From Gliomastix tumulicola (lineage: Eukaryota > Ascomycota > Sordariomycetes > Hypocreales > Bionectriaceae): a DNA stretch of 64,000 bases. This document shows positions 31,677-43,292 of the stretch, piece by piece (positions within the stretch are counted from its first letter, which is position 1; every line of letters begins with the position of its first letter). The DNA is taken from contig BCHX01000008.1 of NCBI GenBank assembly GCA_001599755.1, positions 3,224,001-3,288,000 on the forward strand, read 5' to 3'. A program made the position numbers and the translations under genes. The notes beneath the pieces were generated by a model. The model was not told where the DNA came from. It saw only the letters and a list, made by a program, of their open reading frames with translations, and did no database searches.

Positions 31677-33946
31677 ATGGCATTCAAAGCTGGAGCCGAC
31701 ACTGCTGCAACACTTTCCACGAACGGCCTGCCAGGCCCCCCGTCCCCTAAGCTCGAGCCTTTCATCCCTAACACGACAGCTTTTGCGACATCAGGACCCG
31801 CCCGCCACCCTCCCATACACTGGGATGGTGATCGTGCACAATGGGATGGCGAGATACAATGGGATAGCGATATCGTGGACGGCGATATACTAAGTAGTAA
31901 CTTGGTAAGTGCCACATGTATCGCTAGTAGACATGCTGCTTTGTTGTCTCGACTATGAGTGCGATTTGTTGACATGATGCGCAATAGGACGAGCCATGGA
32001 ACGCCGAAGGCCGATTATCCCACAGGCCAAATCATGACTTCGACACTTGGGCTACCTTGTTCTCGTTAGACGAGGATGGAGGGGTATTCGATGCAAGAGC
32101 TCCCGATCTACAGCTTCTCCGGATGATGGCCAGGAGAGATTTCGAGTCTGTTGCTCGGGCCGTCCGAGCACACCTGAATGACCTTGGTTATTCATCTGCG
32201 CTAGAGGAAAACTCGACAGTAAGTCGGCAGTTCGAGTCCTCTATTATCGCACTCCAAACAGGCGGATCAGAGATTACCAAGAGAAAACGTGACGATACAG
32301 AGGAGAGTGATCGCAAGAGATTACGCGTGGATGCTCCATGCCGACCGACATATCCTTACGAGATGGAACGGCGCATTGGCAAGAGAAAGCAGACACCGCG
32401 ACGTCGTAGGATTCTTCCAATGAGGGTCGGACATGGAGCCTCAACGTCACCTCCACTCGAAATAATGACATGCCCTGATACTGGATCGATGGACAACGTC
32501 ATGTCGCTGACCATGGCTAAGAAACTCGGCTGCCGGGTGCAGGAGCCTAACCATGAGAGTCAGGAGACCTTTAGTCTCGCAAATGGACAATCAACATCGT
32601 CCCTTGGAAAGGCCACTACAAGGTGTGAATTTTCAACAGGCACGCCGTGGGCTGCGTCTGCCTCTGGACTTGGAGATACCCTTCAGTGTGTCTTTCAGGT
32701 ATTCCGGACTCTTGCTGTCCCTATGATCATGGGAATGAGCTTTCTTGAAGAGACGGAGACGCTATCGAAATTCACGGATCGTCTGATAGATGAGCCTTTG
32801 TCTACAAAACGTCCGATCATGGTCAACTCTGTTGGTGCACCCGCGAAAAGTCTAGTATGCCAACTAGATGAGTTCACAGCTCTTGCAAGCATTGATACCG
32901 GCGCGGATCTCGACTTCGTTAGCGAGAGCTATGCCAGAAGCCGGGGCTTCCGCATACAAGAGGCCCGATATAGCGTCATGTTCGCTGATGGGAGTACGGG
33001 GTTCACATCAGGTGTCATCCAGGTCAGTCTGGCTGTCGGTCTAGTCGATGTGGACAACCATGACTTCATCCCGCGGGGCGAGAGCATCGAGCTTGACTTT
33101 TACATCCTGCCAAATCTCACTCAAGACGTGTTAATTGGGCACGATACAGTCCAGGAGCTCAACGTGTTTCAAGACCACCTTCCCTCTATATTGTCGGGAC
33201 GCTTAGAGGAAGGTCTCCCTGTTGTGAACATAATACGACTGATGGGCGGAAACGAAAGTGCTCTGTCGAAGATTCGAAGAAGATTGGTAGGCAATGACTC
33301 TGACTCGGGTATGTCTTCCCCTTGCGATATTTGTGGTCAATCGAGACGTCTTTCGTGTTGACATAGTGAAGAAGACAGCAACGGCGACCTCGACAAGGAG
33401 CTCGAGAGCCAACGTCAGAATGCTCTCGCAGAGGTAGCTCAGGAGAATGGCAAATATGTATGCACATTTACCGGCTGCACCTCACCTCCATTTGAGACTC
33501 AAGATCAGCTCAACAGGTAATTCAACGAACAGATTTCCATCCTCGATCTTACTACTGACTTCGTAATCATCCCTAGCCACTGTAAAGTTCATACCATCGC
33601 GAGGCCGTACTTCTGTCCCATCGCCGGCTGCTTCCGGTCCGAGGGTGGCAGAGGGTTTAAACGGAAACCTGAGATGATTCGACACGGGCTCGTGCACGAC
33701 AGTCCAGGCTATGTGTGTCCATTTTGTCCGGGCCGGGATCATAGGTATCCACGTCCGGACAACCTGCAAAGGTACGTCATATAAGAATATTAGTCAATAT
33801 CCTAGCCGCTCACTTTCTGCCGTAGGCACGTTAGAGTCCACCATTCAGATAAGAGTAAGGATGATCCCCAGCTTTGCGAAGTCCTGGCTCAGAAAGCAGA
33901 GCGTCTCGATAGGGGGAAAGGAGAAGGTGAGGGTAGATGTAGATAA
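31677..33946 (+). CDS. Retropepsin-like domain fused to C2H2 zinc fingers
   Basis: 669 aa from exons 31677-31904, 31988-33308, 33372-33516, 33577-33771 and 33826-33946; an AAGAAG ambiguity at 33371/33374 shifts one codon only. Residues ~1-160 are unstructured with a basic KRKRDD...KRLR stretch. Residues ~230-420 contain two aspartic-protease-like half-sites: PDTGSMDNVMSLTMAKKLG, and ASIDTGADLDFVSESYARSR followed by a strand/ILPNLTQDVLIGHD pattern typical of retropepsins (ILG-type loop). The C-terminus has three zinc fingers: YVCTFTGC...HCKVH, YFCPIAGC...HGLVH and YVCPFCPG...HVRVHH. So a retroviral-type protease fold is joined to a probable DNA/RNA-binding module. Whether either Asp is catalytic, or the fold is only a dimerisation or sensor domain, is open. 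No reverse transcriptase or integrase is nearby. Confidence 0.8.
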
Positions 33947-34484
33947 TTTGAGGAACCAAGACAACGCTGAATAGACCTCAAGCTCGTGCTCATACCCGCA
34001 TAAAAGTGATTAGAGACAGATAGCATGTAGATAGCAAGAACAGATTGAAGATCAAGCAAGGTATCTCAGCCTGTTCTTAGTGAAAGCAGCCAGCCAGTCC
34101 GCCAGGGAGATTTATAAATACAATATTACACAAAGGTGAGCAGAAATTCACCGGCATGCTAGTTCTAGTGACGAGACTTTGTCGGTGGCCGTTGAGGTCC
34201 GGTAGAAGATCAGTTCACTCTCAACTTGAAATTACTAGGTAGTTATCAAGCTTTCTGCATTCCAAAGTTGGAGACTTCGTTCCGGCCACGAGGCGGTTGG
34301 TTAATTTCTTCTTCCAACACGCCACTTCACATCGGCCACGAGTGAATGGCGGCGAGCCAAATTCGCTCTCCGGCCAGAACCCAGGTGTGTTGCACGCAGA
34401 TCTTCACGCCAGCAACCATTTACCGAAGGGCCCACGCCTTTGAGAATCGGAACCCGAACCGATCTCAACTTAACTCTAGGCAGC
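33947..34484. other. Intergenic, nothing recognised
   Basis: 3' flank of the zinc-finger gene and upstream region of the next rightward gene. Moderately AT-rich; no coding or RNA signal. Confidence 0.5.
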
Positions 34485-36300
34485 ATGGCGTCCAGCCCCA
34501 TTGCAACCAGCTCGCCGGCTAGTCGCGTGACCGGAACCACCGACGAAGCGCCCTTCCCGTCTCCCACCCTGGATCTTACTGGCCGTCTCCTTACTCAGGC
34601 ATTCGGCGCCATTGCCTCATCTGCCGAAGATGTGAACTCTTCAGCGAGCGCTTTCCACTCGGTCCTCGACAAGACGCCACACGGATGTCTCACAGTGGAT
34701 GATATCTTCACTATCCGAAACGCCGCAGAGGAACTCAACGCTTTATCTGATAGACTGATCCAGACATCCGCTCACCTAAAAGCGACCGCGGACGACGCGC
34801 TCCTCGAAAAGGCCATACTCAATGATATCATCCGCCTCGGAAAGCAAGGCCCTGATGCCTCAGTGATTCACCCTGAGCCGCGGGCCCTCCTCGGATTCTT
34901 CGACAGTTCGATCCACGATATCATACAGGCGGCTATTGCGAAGCCAACGAGCCAGCGCATCTTACTGAGAGTGGCTGACAGATGCCACGTCGCCATGTCC
35001 CAGCGTGAAGGGCCGCTGAATGCAGACCGCTACGTCGCACATCTGAGAGCCAAGTCAGGAAGACAACCAGACCGGTCAACATCGAACTGGCGCAGCCAAC
35101 GGCGAGCGCAGTTTCAGCTGAATTCCGCCATCTATGAAGGACGCGAGTGGGCGAGTTTCTGGACTCGGGCTCTGATCAGCTGTCCAGGAGGACCTACTCT
35201 GTTCTCCCCCTCCAACACGACTGGCGATCTACTGGCTGGGAGAGTGTCTTCACAGCTTCCAGACCTTCCGCCATTTCTATTTCGCCTATACACGGACACC
35301 ACCTACGGGACAAACAACGAGCAAGTGATGATCCCCCCAGGCAGTTTGTCTGATACATTGCACCCTCCACCCGATGTTCTGTCGATGGACAAGTTACAGG
35401 CAACGATCCTGCTCCAAATCTGGCTTGCCCCTACGATCCTGCTCCAAATCTGGCTTGCCCCCTCGACAAAGCCCGAAGAATCCGACACCAATATCTTCCG
35501 ATGGACGAGTTCGCTACTCGCCGTCATCAAACATGCAACAAAACTTTCTCACCTCGGCGCCGACCTGTCATCCCTGAAGATCTGCATTGTCGACACGAGA
35601 ATGTTTCCCCGAGGCCAGTTCGCGCCAGGCAAATGGGTCATCGATTCCTGCGACCCCAACAACACATCCGAGCTCTCGCCGCCGTCCCCCCAAAGCCCGA
35701 CGACGAGCTTCCGTCGGACTTACGCGGCAAATGAAGCACGGGAGTATCTTCGATTCTACCTCGGCGACGGCGACGGCGGCGAAGATTACTTCATGTCCCA
35801 GGGCAAACTGCATATCGCGGATCGATCGTCCACCGTCTCCCTCGAAGACCTAATCGATGCTGGGCTCTACCAGCTTTATCCCGAACTAGACCCTGTGAAT
35901 GGGAGCACGATGAGTTTGACAGACCTCCGTTCGAGATGGTCGCAAGTGTCCGTCCCGACACAGAGTGAGAAGAATCTTTCTGCTGCGTTGGGCCGTCGAC
36001 TGGTCCAAGGCGGCAACTTGGATGGCCCCAGTGCCAGCTTGATGTTTCTCTACTTCAAGAACCGCGAGCAAGCACGCCCACCTTTTAACAACCCATGTAA
36101 GGAAGGAATGCCAAGGAAATGAACCAGGATCTTGGTAACCAATCACTGACATTGCGTCTTTTGTTGTAGTCGTGTCGCCCACTCAGCCCGCGTTTTCCGC
36201 TGTTACCTCCCGAGGACAGCCGCCCGAGGTGGGACGATACTTGGCGAAGCTGAAGGAACGGAGAACTATTGACCGCGAATGGAGCCGCGAGGGGATTTGA
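34485..36300 (+). CDS. Hypothetical protein, 580 aa
   Basis: Two exons, 34485-36096 and 36170-36300, with a 73-nt intron (GTAAGG...TAG, CACTGAC branch site); 580 aa. The start is the ATG before MASSPIATS, since nothing ahead of it begins with ATG. Residues ~30-120 look helical. A middle block includes PPFLFRLYTDTTYGTN, a phrase resembling the start of a fungal domain found in many uncharacterised proteins (possibly DUF7587-like; not certain). It is followed by LLQIWLAP, then FRWTSSLLAVIKHATKLS and SLKICIVDTRMFPRGQF, where the GQFAPGKWVIDSCDP stretch continues the pattern. A 10-residue in-frame tandem duplication (TILLQIWLAP twice) interrupts this domain. No signal peptide, membrane segment or catalytic motif that I can name. 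Confidence 0.72.
35403..35462 (+). repeat. In-frame 30-bp tandem duplication
   Basis: Units 35403-35432 and 35433-35462 are nearly identical (last base T versus C), each coding TILLQIWLAP inside the 580-aa protein. The near identity suggests a recent event. Confidence 0.92.
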
Positions 36301-36567
36301 TGCATCTTCATTTTGCTTGCTGAGAAGAGAAGAAATGGCCTACGCATCCTGCGGATGCTGGTATGCGAGACACCGAGGCAGCCTAGGGAGTAGTGGCTGT
36401 CCGTGGGGTTCATATGTATACTCCCAGCCAGGCAACGAAGCGGTGATGGTTTTAGCAGTATTACGAGGCTTCACTTTTAGAAGCAGCCGAAAAGGTCTCA
36501 TGTATTTCATATACATCAACGTTATCGACATCTAGAGCTACCTAAACAACACGGGAGTACCGCATAT

Positions 36568-38252
36568 CTAGTAGTGGTTGTCGGTAGCCAAGCCCCAGAA
36601 GTACGCACACCAGCTCCCGGCGATCAGAAGAAGAAGCGCGCCGAAGAGGCTCTGTGAAATCACCTTGTTTCTCTGCCCGTATTTACCGTAGAACAGCTCC
36701 TTGCGCTCGTTGAGGGTGGCGCCGCGGGCAATCCTCATTTTGCGTGTCCACTGGAGGTGGCCGAGATCGACGGACCACCAGGCAAGACCAGCAAGAATGA
36801 TAGAGATACCGACGGAGAGACCGGCCAGAATGGCGTAGACAATGACAACGTTATCATACGAGTTGTTGTCACGGTCCTGGATGACGCCGGTAATGACTCG
36901 CACAACAATGTTCATTCTGCAAGAGTCAGTGTCTGATGTTTTCTAGACGCCGGGGGTAGGACTTACGCGTTGTTCATGGTGATCTTGAGGGAGTACGCCG
37001 ATCCAAAGACGGAGTGATGCCATAGCGACGTGCGGATGCCGTCAATGATGGTGGCCGGGCCGAAGCAGTACGCAAAGGCGAAGAGGCCGAAAGAGGCTGC
37101 CGTGCCTTTGATGGCGCCACCGAACGAAGCGAGGAGCATGGACGTGAACATCCCAACACCGCAGAAAGCCACTGCCCGTTGTTAGTATATTGAATGAATG
37201 GGATTAGCGAAGGAATTGTACTCACGGATGGTAATGCGGTTTCCAAATAGGTCGAGGAAGATACCAAGCAGAGGAACAACGAAGAAGCCGGCATACTGAA
37301 GGGTAGCACTGTACCAACCAGCCGTGATGGAACTGGTACCAAACCGCTGCTCGGCCAGCTCCGTGGCATTCTGGAGAAACACGATGGCGGTACTGGTCTC
37401 AAACAGCGAGAACGCCATGACCGCCCAGTAAGACCAGGGCAGCTCCAGGATCTTCCTCAGCTCAAACTTCTTGCCCTTCTCGGTGAGCTTCTCCCCAGTC
37501 GCGGGGTCATCGATGCCGTGGAAGCGGCTGTTGGCCACCTTGGTGAACCAGTAGAACACTCCCGTCATGACATTGGTGAAGATGTTCATGAAGACGGCCA
37601 CCCAGAAGACCCAGGCAAAGTCACCCGTGCGCTTGGCAATGATGTTGGCCGACGACTTGCCGGCGAAGGCGCCGATCTTGCCCATGCCCAGCTCGAAGCC
37701 CAGCGTGGACGCGAAGCCGTTGTTGGGCGCGAACCAGGAGGAGAAGACCTTGTACTGCGCGACCTGGGTCGCGATGTCTCCGAGCGCACGGATGACGCGC
37801 CCGGCAATCATGAACTGGTATGAACGGGTCTGCGCGGCGCCGGCGACAAGGATCGAGCCGACTGAGTAGATGAGGTTGCCGTAGAGCATGGCGCCAGCAC
37901 CGCCGATGCGGTCTGTGACGATGCCGCTGACGAGCATGAGCGCCGTCACCATGAAGTCCTCGCTGGCCTCGAGGATGGAGAATTGCTTGTTGTTGATGTT
38001 CATCTCCTTCTTGATGGTGGACTTCATGGCGCCCGTGATGCCAGAGCTCCATTGGGAGCCGAAGCCGATGCACGTAACGAGGACGATGGACATGAGCTTC
38101 CAGCTCAGCGGGACAGGGACCGTCGTGCTGCGAGAGTCGGTGTCGTCAATTGACGTCTCCTTCGCAAGCGGCTCCTTTGTCTCCAGGACCTGGGCCGGCG
38201 ACTTGTCGGCCTCGATATCGCCAAGGGCGACGGCGGTGACGTGGGATGCCAT
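36568..38252 (-). CDS. Major facilitator transporter, MFSD1-like
   Basis: 526 aa from exons 38252-37226, 37171-36967 and 36916-36568 (introns 54 and 50 nt with ACTAAC and CTGAC branch sites). About twelve membrane helices; the first begins KLMSIVLVTCIGFGSQW. Visible features are GIVTDRIGGAGAMLYGN in the loop 2-3 position, GRVIRALGDIATQVAQYKVFSSWF, and the C-terminal half with NATELAEQRFGTSSITAGWYS, GIFLDLFGNR and SLFGALLLLIAGSWCAYFW. This resembles MFSD1-type proteins, which in animals are lysosomal dipeptide exporters; by analogy a vacuolar role is possible. The first ~45 residues are hydrophilic. Start is the ATG before MASHVTAVAL. The subfamily call is moderate; the MFS call is firm. Confidence 0.8.
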
Positions 38253-39295
38253 CGTGAGACAGGCTGCGGCTTCGGCTGCAAAGCAGTAGACAGACAGAAG
38301 GAGAAACACAACAACGACAACAGAGAGGATGAGGAAGGGAGATGCTCACGACCAGCTTGGACCGGGCGAGGCCGTCAGGATATATATCTCATTTGCCCAA
38401 CGTCATGGGCGAGGGGTGTCTAAACTCCGAGCCGGAGCCAAAAAATGAGGCTTGGAAATTTTTAGAGCCCATGACACGAGAACATCCGAGATTCGCCCCA
38501 CATGGCGTAGATTGATAAATTTTCGACAACAGCAAGGCTCCACGATGGCGTCCCTCGAGAACCACGTTTATCTGATTGATAAGATCCATTTACGTCCAAG
38601 GCACATCCACTATTTCGACCTGGGCGGATTCTCTCACTGTGAGAAGAAAAAGCAGCCGATTCGCGCCGGCTTGGCGTGACCGGGGACTTGCCGAGATAGG
38701 AGAGCTTTATTGCTTCTATAGTTGAGCCAAGCTAAGCTCTCGCCGGTCTAGGCAGGTATGGGCTTGTTATTGAGCCGCTGAGCTGGGCTTGACATCGGTG
38801 TTCCAGTTGTCTCACGAGATCAGGTGAGCCAAGTGAGGGCAAGTGGGCTGGATTGCGCGTCTCCTGACGGATGGATGGGGACCCAGCCAAGAGCCAGCCG
38901 GCTGTTCTCGTTGAAGATTTGTGGCGGGCACGTGTCTCTTCACCGCTTATATTACGTTTGGAAAGCGGGTATTGCCCATGGTCTAGAATATTCAGACCAT
39001 TCATCATCTCCAATATTGCATTCTTACCCCTCACGTTCAGAGAAAATGCATTTCCTCAAATCCTCGAAGCTGCTGAGCGGAACATAGAGGCAGCAAGTTA
39101 CTTAAACTGCAAATCACCATCTGACACATTCAGTGCTACTAGGACTTTGCCCCTTTCACGAATTTAGAACTTCATTACAAGCATCGCATCAGTCCAGGTT
39201 TCGGTACATGCGGATTTCGTCTATTACGCTACATGGGTTACTCTTCACTTTCTCTCATTGCGAAGAATCACGTCCACCCCCTCCCCAGTCCTCAG

Positions 39296-39588
39296 TCAAA
39301 CTGGCGCGTCCAGATAATCCTTATACTTACAACACGTCTTGTCAGCAGGCTCGAGCATGAGGTTCTTCCCGCCCTTTGAGTAAGGGGAGAATATCATGAA
39401 CTCATACTTGCCATCCTCAAATACCCGCACCACGCCGAGACCCTCACGGGCCAGGTCCTTCTAGAAGCCCTTGTAGATGTCATTTTCGCATTGATGGTGA
39501 TGGGCGTGCCACCGATGAGCTGGGCGCGAAGCTTGACCTTGCAGCCGAAGATGATGATCGGCTCCCCATAGGTACTGATTTCTGGCAT
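39296..39588 (-). pseudogene. Decayed small gene, unknown family
   Basis: Starts MPEISTYGEPIIIFGCKVKL, then QLIGGTPITINA. Near 39485 the reading shifts by one or two bases to a second frame reading NDIYKGF, a TAG stop at 39463-39461, then KDLAREGLGVVRVFEDG, KYEFMIFSPYSKGGKNLML and EPADKTCCKYKDYLDAPV before the real stop. Both halves have a protein-like, coherent composition, whereas random frames here do not, so a single ~97-codon gene broken by one frameshift and one nonsense change is the best reading. I do not recognise the family. Confidence 0.6.
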
Positions 39589-41189
39589 TTGTTCAAGGGT
39601 ATACGTACGTGTGTGTGTGATGGTAGCGAGATGTTGGAGAAGCTATCTCAAACACACTCTTTCTTATATTCCAGCAGTAAAAAGTGCTCCCAGGGACTCA
39701 GTGAGACGATACTCATGGCCATTTATGATTGACTCCGGCGCGCCGTGTGAGCAAGCGGCATGAGTGACAAAAGTCTCAGTAAACGGCTGTCGACCGTCGT
39801 AACCCTACACCAATGAATTCGTGTGACTCGTTAACGCATTTAGATTTCAGCATGATTCTCTTTACTTATTAACTCTTTAAGCGGTATATGTATTCAGTAT
39901 GTAGTTGCATAGCCTTGTGAGAAAGAAAGATCTGGCATAGCCAGTGTGAAAGAGGGACAATATTATTATCTTTATGTAAGACCGAGCTTTACCTTTCACT
40001 CCCGGACGTTTCCACTGTGATGCTATACGGCTAGCCTGCGAGGCCGCGGCGGCTAGGTCTTCCATTCTGCCCGAGCATAGCGTTTCTAAGTTCACGCTCA
40101 GACAGGCCGTGTTAAGTCCTGGATTCTTATGCGTAGCAAGAATCAGTTGGGGGGCTATCATCAGCCCCTGACGTTATGTACGGAAGTAGCATGTCTCAGT
40201 GGTCAAGTTGTCTTTCAGGTCTCCTTATTTCCCCAAAGCTAACCAACAAACCCCATACGGAGCCGCCCACTGCCTAACTCTATCCTGGAGGACCGCCGAG
40301 ACGAGCTCACTCTTGCTGTGAATCCATCACAAGCTTTATTCCGAATCATGCATCCCACGTTAGGCCATTTCTTTATAAATAGGATAGCGTTGTTATACAT
40401 CTAAGCATCGACCAGAAAGTCTCAGTCTGTGCAGTCTCATGCTGGGACATTTTCTTCACAACGGTCTCCGCTTACACCTTACGAACGTCACTTGGTGCGT
40501 CTTAGTCGCAGTCAAAAATTAGACTCGGCCGACTTTATGACAAGTAGGCAGCCCTTTCGCTGGAGAAAGACTCCGAAGAGGTGCCGCGTCTGGCATACGG
40601 GCGATTGAAGGTTTATCCGCTCGGAGAACGATGGGATCTGAGCGTAAGGAAAGCGTGAGCGAGGGGCCATGTCTCAGCCTGCTTCCAGGAGCAGATTTCC
40701 ACATGGGAAGATCTAGCCCAAGGATGCTCTGACTCATTCAAAGGCCGTTCATTGAACCACCCTAAAGTTCAGTGTTTGTCCTCGTCATCTCAACCTACCC
40801 CATATTACCAATATCAACTTGAGGTGGGATCTGCTGCGCCCAATCACTTCTTCTGTTCCTATGCGAACTTGTTTCTTCTTATGTCGTACTGTGCAGTCTC
40901 TCAGTCAATATTGCTCGCTTGTACCTGCCGAAGATCGCCCCGAGACATCACCCGGCTCTCAAACAGTATTTGCTTGAGCGGGCCGAATGCTCCCAGAAGT
41001 ATACGAAGTCCATGTGTGGGTATTCCTAGGCATCATACAAAATATAAAGAGACACGCTTTCAATCATAATACATAAATACGGCAAACTCGGGCCTCGCCC
41101 CAACCATTTTCAATTTTTTCACGGAATCGAGACGGAGTATAAATGCATTGAGTATCGATCACCCTTTGATAGCCCGTCTGTAAGCGCTC

Positions 41190-41693
41190 TCATACCTGCT
41201 GGAATTTGATCGTAGCTATCTTGCAACCCTCAATCTGCCTGTTTCGTTGAGATCTCCGATACTGCGAGATATCCAGTAATGCTTCCATAGCTGACCCGCG
41301 AGACGATCCGCCTCGTGCTTCTTCATCGTTTCCTTCCTCTTGCCGTTCCGCACACTCGTCTCGGCCACTTCGTCTTCGCACAAGTAGATTCCATGTGAAG
41401 ATATTGTCTTTATCCCATAATTCTTTGACACCGTGCAATTCGTCCTTGTTGTCCCTGAAAGACGTTCTCTCGCGTAACTTTGTCAAAAGGTCCGGATCAG
41501 CAAGGTTGATGAACGCAGCTTCTCTAGTAATGGAGAATGGGCGAGGTGGCTTCTCTCGTGCCATGAACACCAAGGAGCTGTAGAGCTCGTAGGTCTTCAA
41601 ATCGTGGTGAAAGGATGCATCAGCACAGAAGCAAATCTGACACAATGCTCGAAGCAGCGTGTAAGATTGGCACCTACCTACCCTGTACTGCAT
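41190..41693 (-). CDS. Doubtful ORF or gene fragment
   Basis: 167-codon frame. The central part (REKPPRPFSITREAAFINLA, LLTKLRERTSFRDNKDEL) has a protein-like, charged composition, but both ends are poor and no domain is recognisable. It could be a fragment of a degenerated gene or a chance frame. An in-frame Met (MAREKPP) is the more natural start if it is real. Confidence 0.25.
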   Translation of the reverse strand: MQYRVGRCQSYTLLRALCQICFCADASFHHDLKTYELYSSLVFMAREKPPRPFSITREAAFINLADPDLLTKLRERTSFRDNKDELHGVKELWDKDNIFTWNLLVRRRSGRDECAERQEEGNDEEARGGSSRGSAMEALLDISQYRRSQRNRQIEGCKIATIKFQQV

Positions 41694-42845
41694 ATCTCAA
41701 ATCAAAGCAGAGGCAGTCATCGAGGATGAGCGGATGCTTAAGAGGAGCTCTGTCACCCATTAGTGAAGATCTGGAGCGAAAATGCATCAAGTGATGCAAT
41801 TTGCAACCAACATGCGCATCGCTAGTGTGCCTCCGCTTCCCCAAAGTCCCACCTCTCTCGGTCGCTATCGTCGTTTATTCGTGCGTGGTCCCGACTTTGT
41901 TCTTGGCGGGGTCTGGGAGGGTGGCAAGGTCGGGCGTTAGGTGCTTCTAAATTTGCCCGAGGTCGCCTTGCCGTGGTGCTCGTATGGGAAGCAAATGGCC
42001 CAGGAGGTTTACCTTCTGACCCAGACTGTATACACGATGTATTCCACATGCACCTCCGGTGGTCCCATCCTGGATGTCAATTCTCTTCGGCGATGTGCAG
42101 GGATCTAGTGAACTCGGGTCAGGGTCCTACCGATCGGGGGTAGCATCAGTGTTGCTTTGGAAGTTACTGAAGTACATAAATGCCCGCAGAGAGGGGAATG
42201 CGTCTTCCAGGGGATGTTGCCCGCTAAACGAGTCGATCCTGGATATCAAGTAACCTGATTGGACCGACCGTATGGTGGGTGTCTACATGTGTCAGACTCG
42301 CTTTGTTGTAACATCACAGTGACTCCCCTCTGGATATAGTGATCGTCATATTGTAGTGTAGCTAAAAGGAACATGTCTACTACACTTCGATACAGCTCCA
42401 TGCCCGTCGTGTAGACAAATTCACGCTCCCCCAGGTTGTAGCTCGAGTCTGCGCAGTGGACACTCCCCTTTATTGTTGGTTACCTCCAGATCGATCCCGA
42501 TGACTCCTCGACGAAAGTATTTGCCCTGTTAGGAAGTAGGAACAAAACCCCTCAGTTACTGCCATGCTGACCGCTGGTTGGTTGAATGGACCTTTGGGGG
42601 GGTTGCATTATGGGGCAACGAAAACCGCCCTGCTAAGCAGTGACGGGCGATTTGACCTTTCAGTATTCATGCAGGTGGTAAGAAATTAGGATGGCTGCTA
42701 GCTCCAAACATCACTGCAGTCTGACAGGAACAGCTTCGGACCTTTATTCTTTAATCAATGCCTTGATGCTACTACTAACCGCTTCCTCATGTTATCCAAG
42801 TAGTGCTTACTTCACCAAGCAGCTATACTCTCAAATTCAGAAGAG

Positions 42846-43292
42846 TTACGAAATCTGCTTGACGATCGCATCAAAGTCCGTCAAATCCCACACATTGTCA
42901 TATTTGTCCCCATTGAGATGATAGAGCGTGAACTGCGTGGTCCGGATGCGGCGCCCGGTCGGCGCGATGCCCTGGAACGTGCCCATGTGCGTCCCGTAGA
43001 CCTCGAAGTGCAGCGACAGGTAGTCCCCGTCGATGGTCATGTGCTTGACGTCCCAGTGCCAGTCGGGAAACGCGTCGACGAGGGGCTGGAACTGGGCCGT
43101 CACCTGGGCGGGCGTCCAGGGCTCGTTGTTGATGTTGATGGGGGAGGTGTAGAAGGCCTCCATGGCCTTGAAGTTGTGGGCGTTGCAGTGGTCGATGTAG
43201 GCCTGGTAGATGGCGCGGCGCTCGTCGTCATCGGGCGTGACTTTGCGAGTCGGGGAGGGGGCCGGGGCGGAAGCTACAGACTGAGTCGCCAT
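42846..43292 (-). CDS. SnoaL-like (NTF2-fold) protein
   Basis: 148 aa, intronless. After a short Ser/Pro-rich leader, the NTF2-like fold is indicated by AIYQAYIDHCNAHNFKAMEA, the strand-rich QFQPLVDAFPDWHWDVKHM, FEVYGTHMGTFQGIAPTGR and TTQFTLYHLNGDKYDNVWDL, the usual SnoaL/polyketide-cyclase-like pattern. Members act as small-molecule cyclases or hydratases or have unknown roles. No polyketide or terpene genes are next to it, so a secondary-metabolite role is not supported by context. Start is the first ATG, context GGCGACTC downstream. Confidence 0.82.
   Translation of the reverse strand: MATQSVASAPAPSPTRKVTPDDDERRAIYQAYIDHCNAHNFKAMEAFYTSPININNEPWTPAQVTAQFQPLVDAFPDWHWDVKHMTIDGDYLSLHFEVYGTHMGTFQGIAPTGRRIRTTQFTLYHLNGDKYDNVWDLTDFDAIVKQIS

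Larger units (their letters stand above)
38253..42845. other. Gene-poor region of ~4.6 kb
   Basis: Apart from a pseudogene (39296-39588) and one doubtful frame (41190-41693), I see no gene. Base composition is more AT-rich than the neighbouring genes. No terminal repeats or transposase motifs were recognised, though decayed elements beyond recognition are possible. Confidence 0.5.

Noticed and set aside
31677..33946. A retrotransposon copy at the retropepsin-like gene
   Set aside because: No reverse transcriptase, RNase H, integrase, primer-binding site or long terminal repeats were seen; zinc fingers are of C2H2 type rather than the Gag CCHC knuckle.
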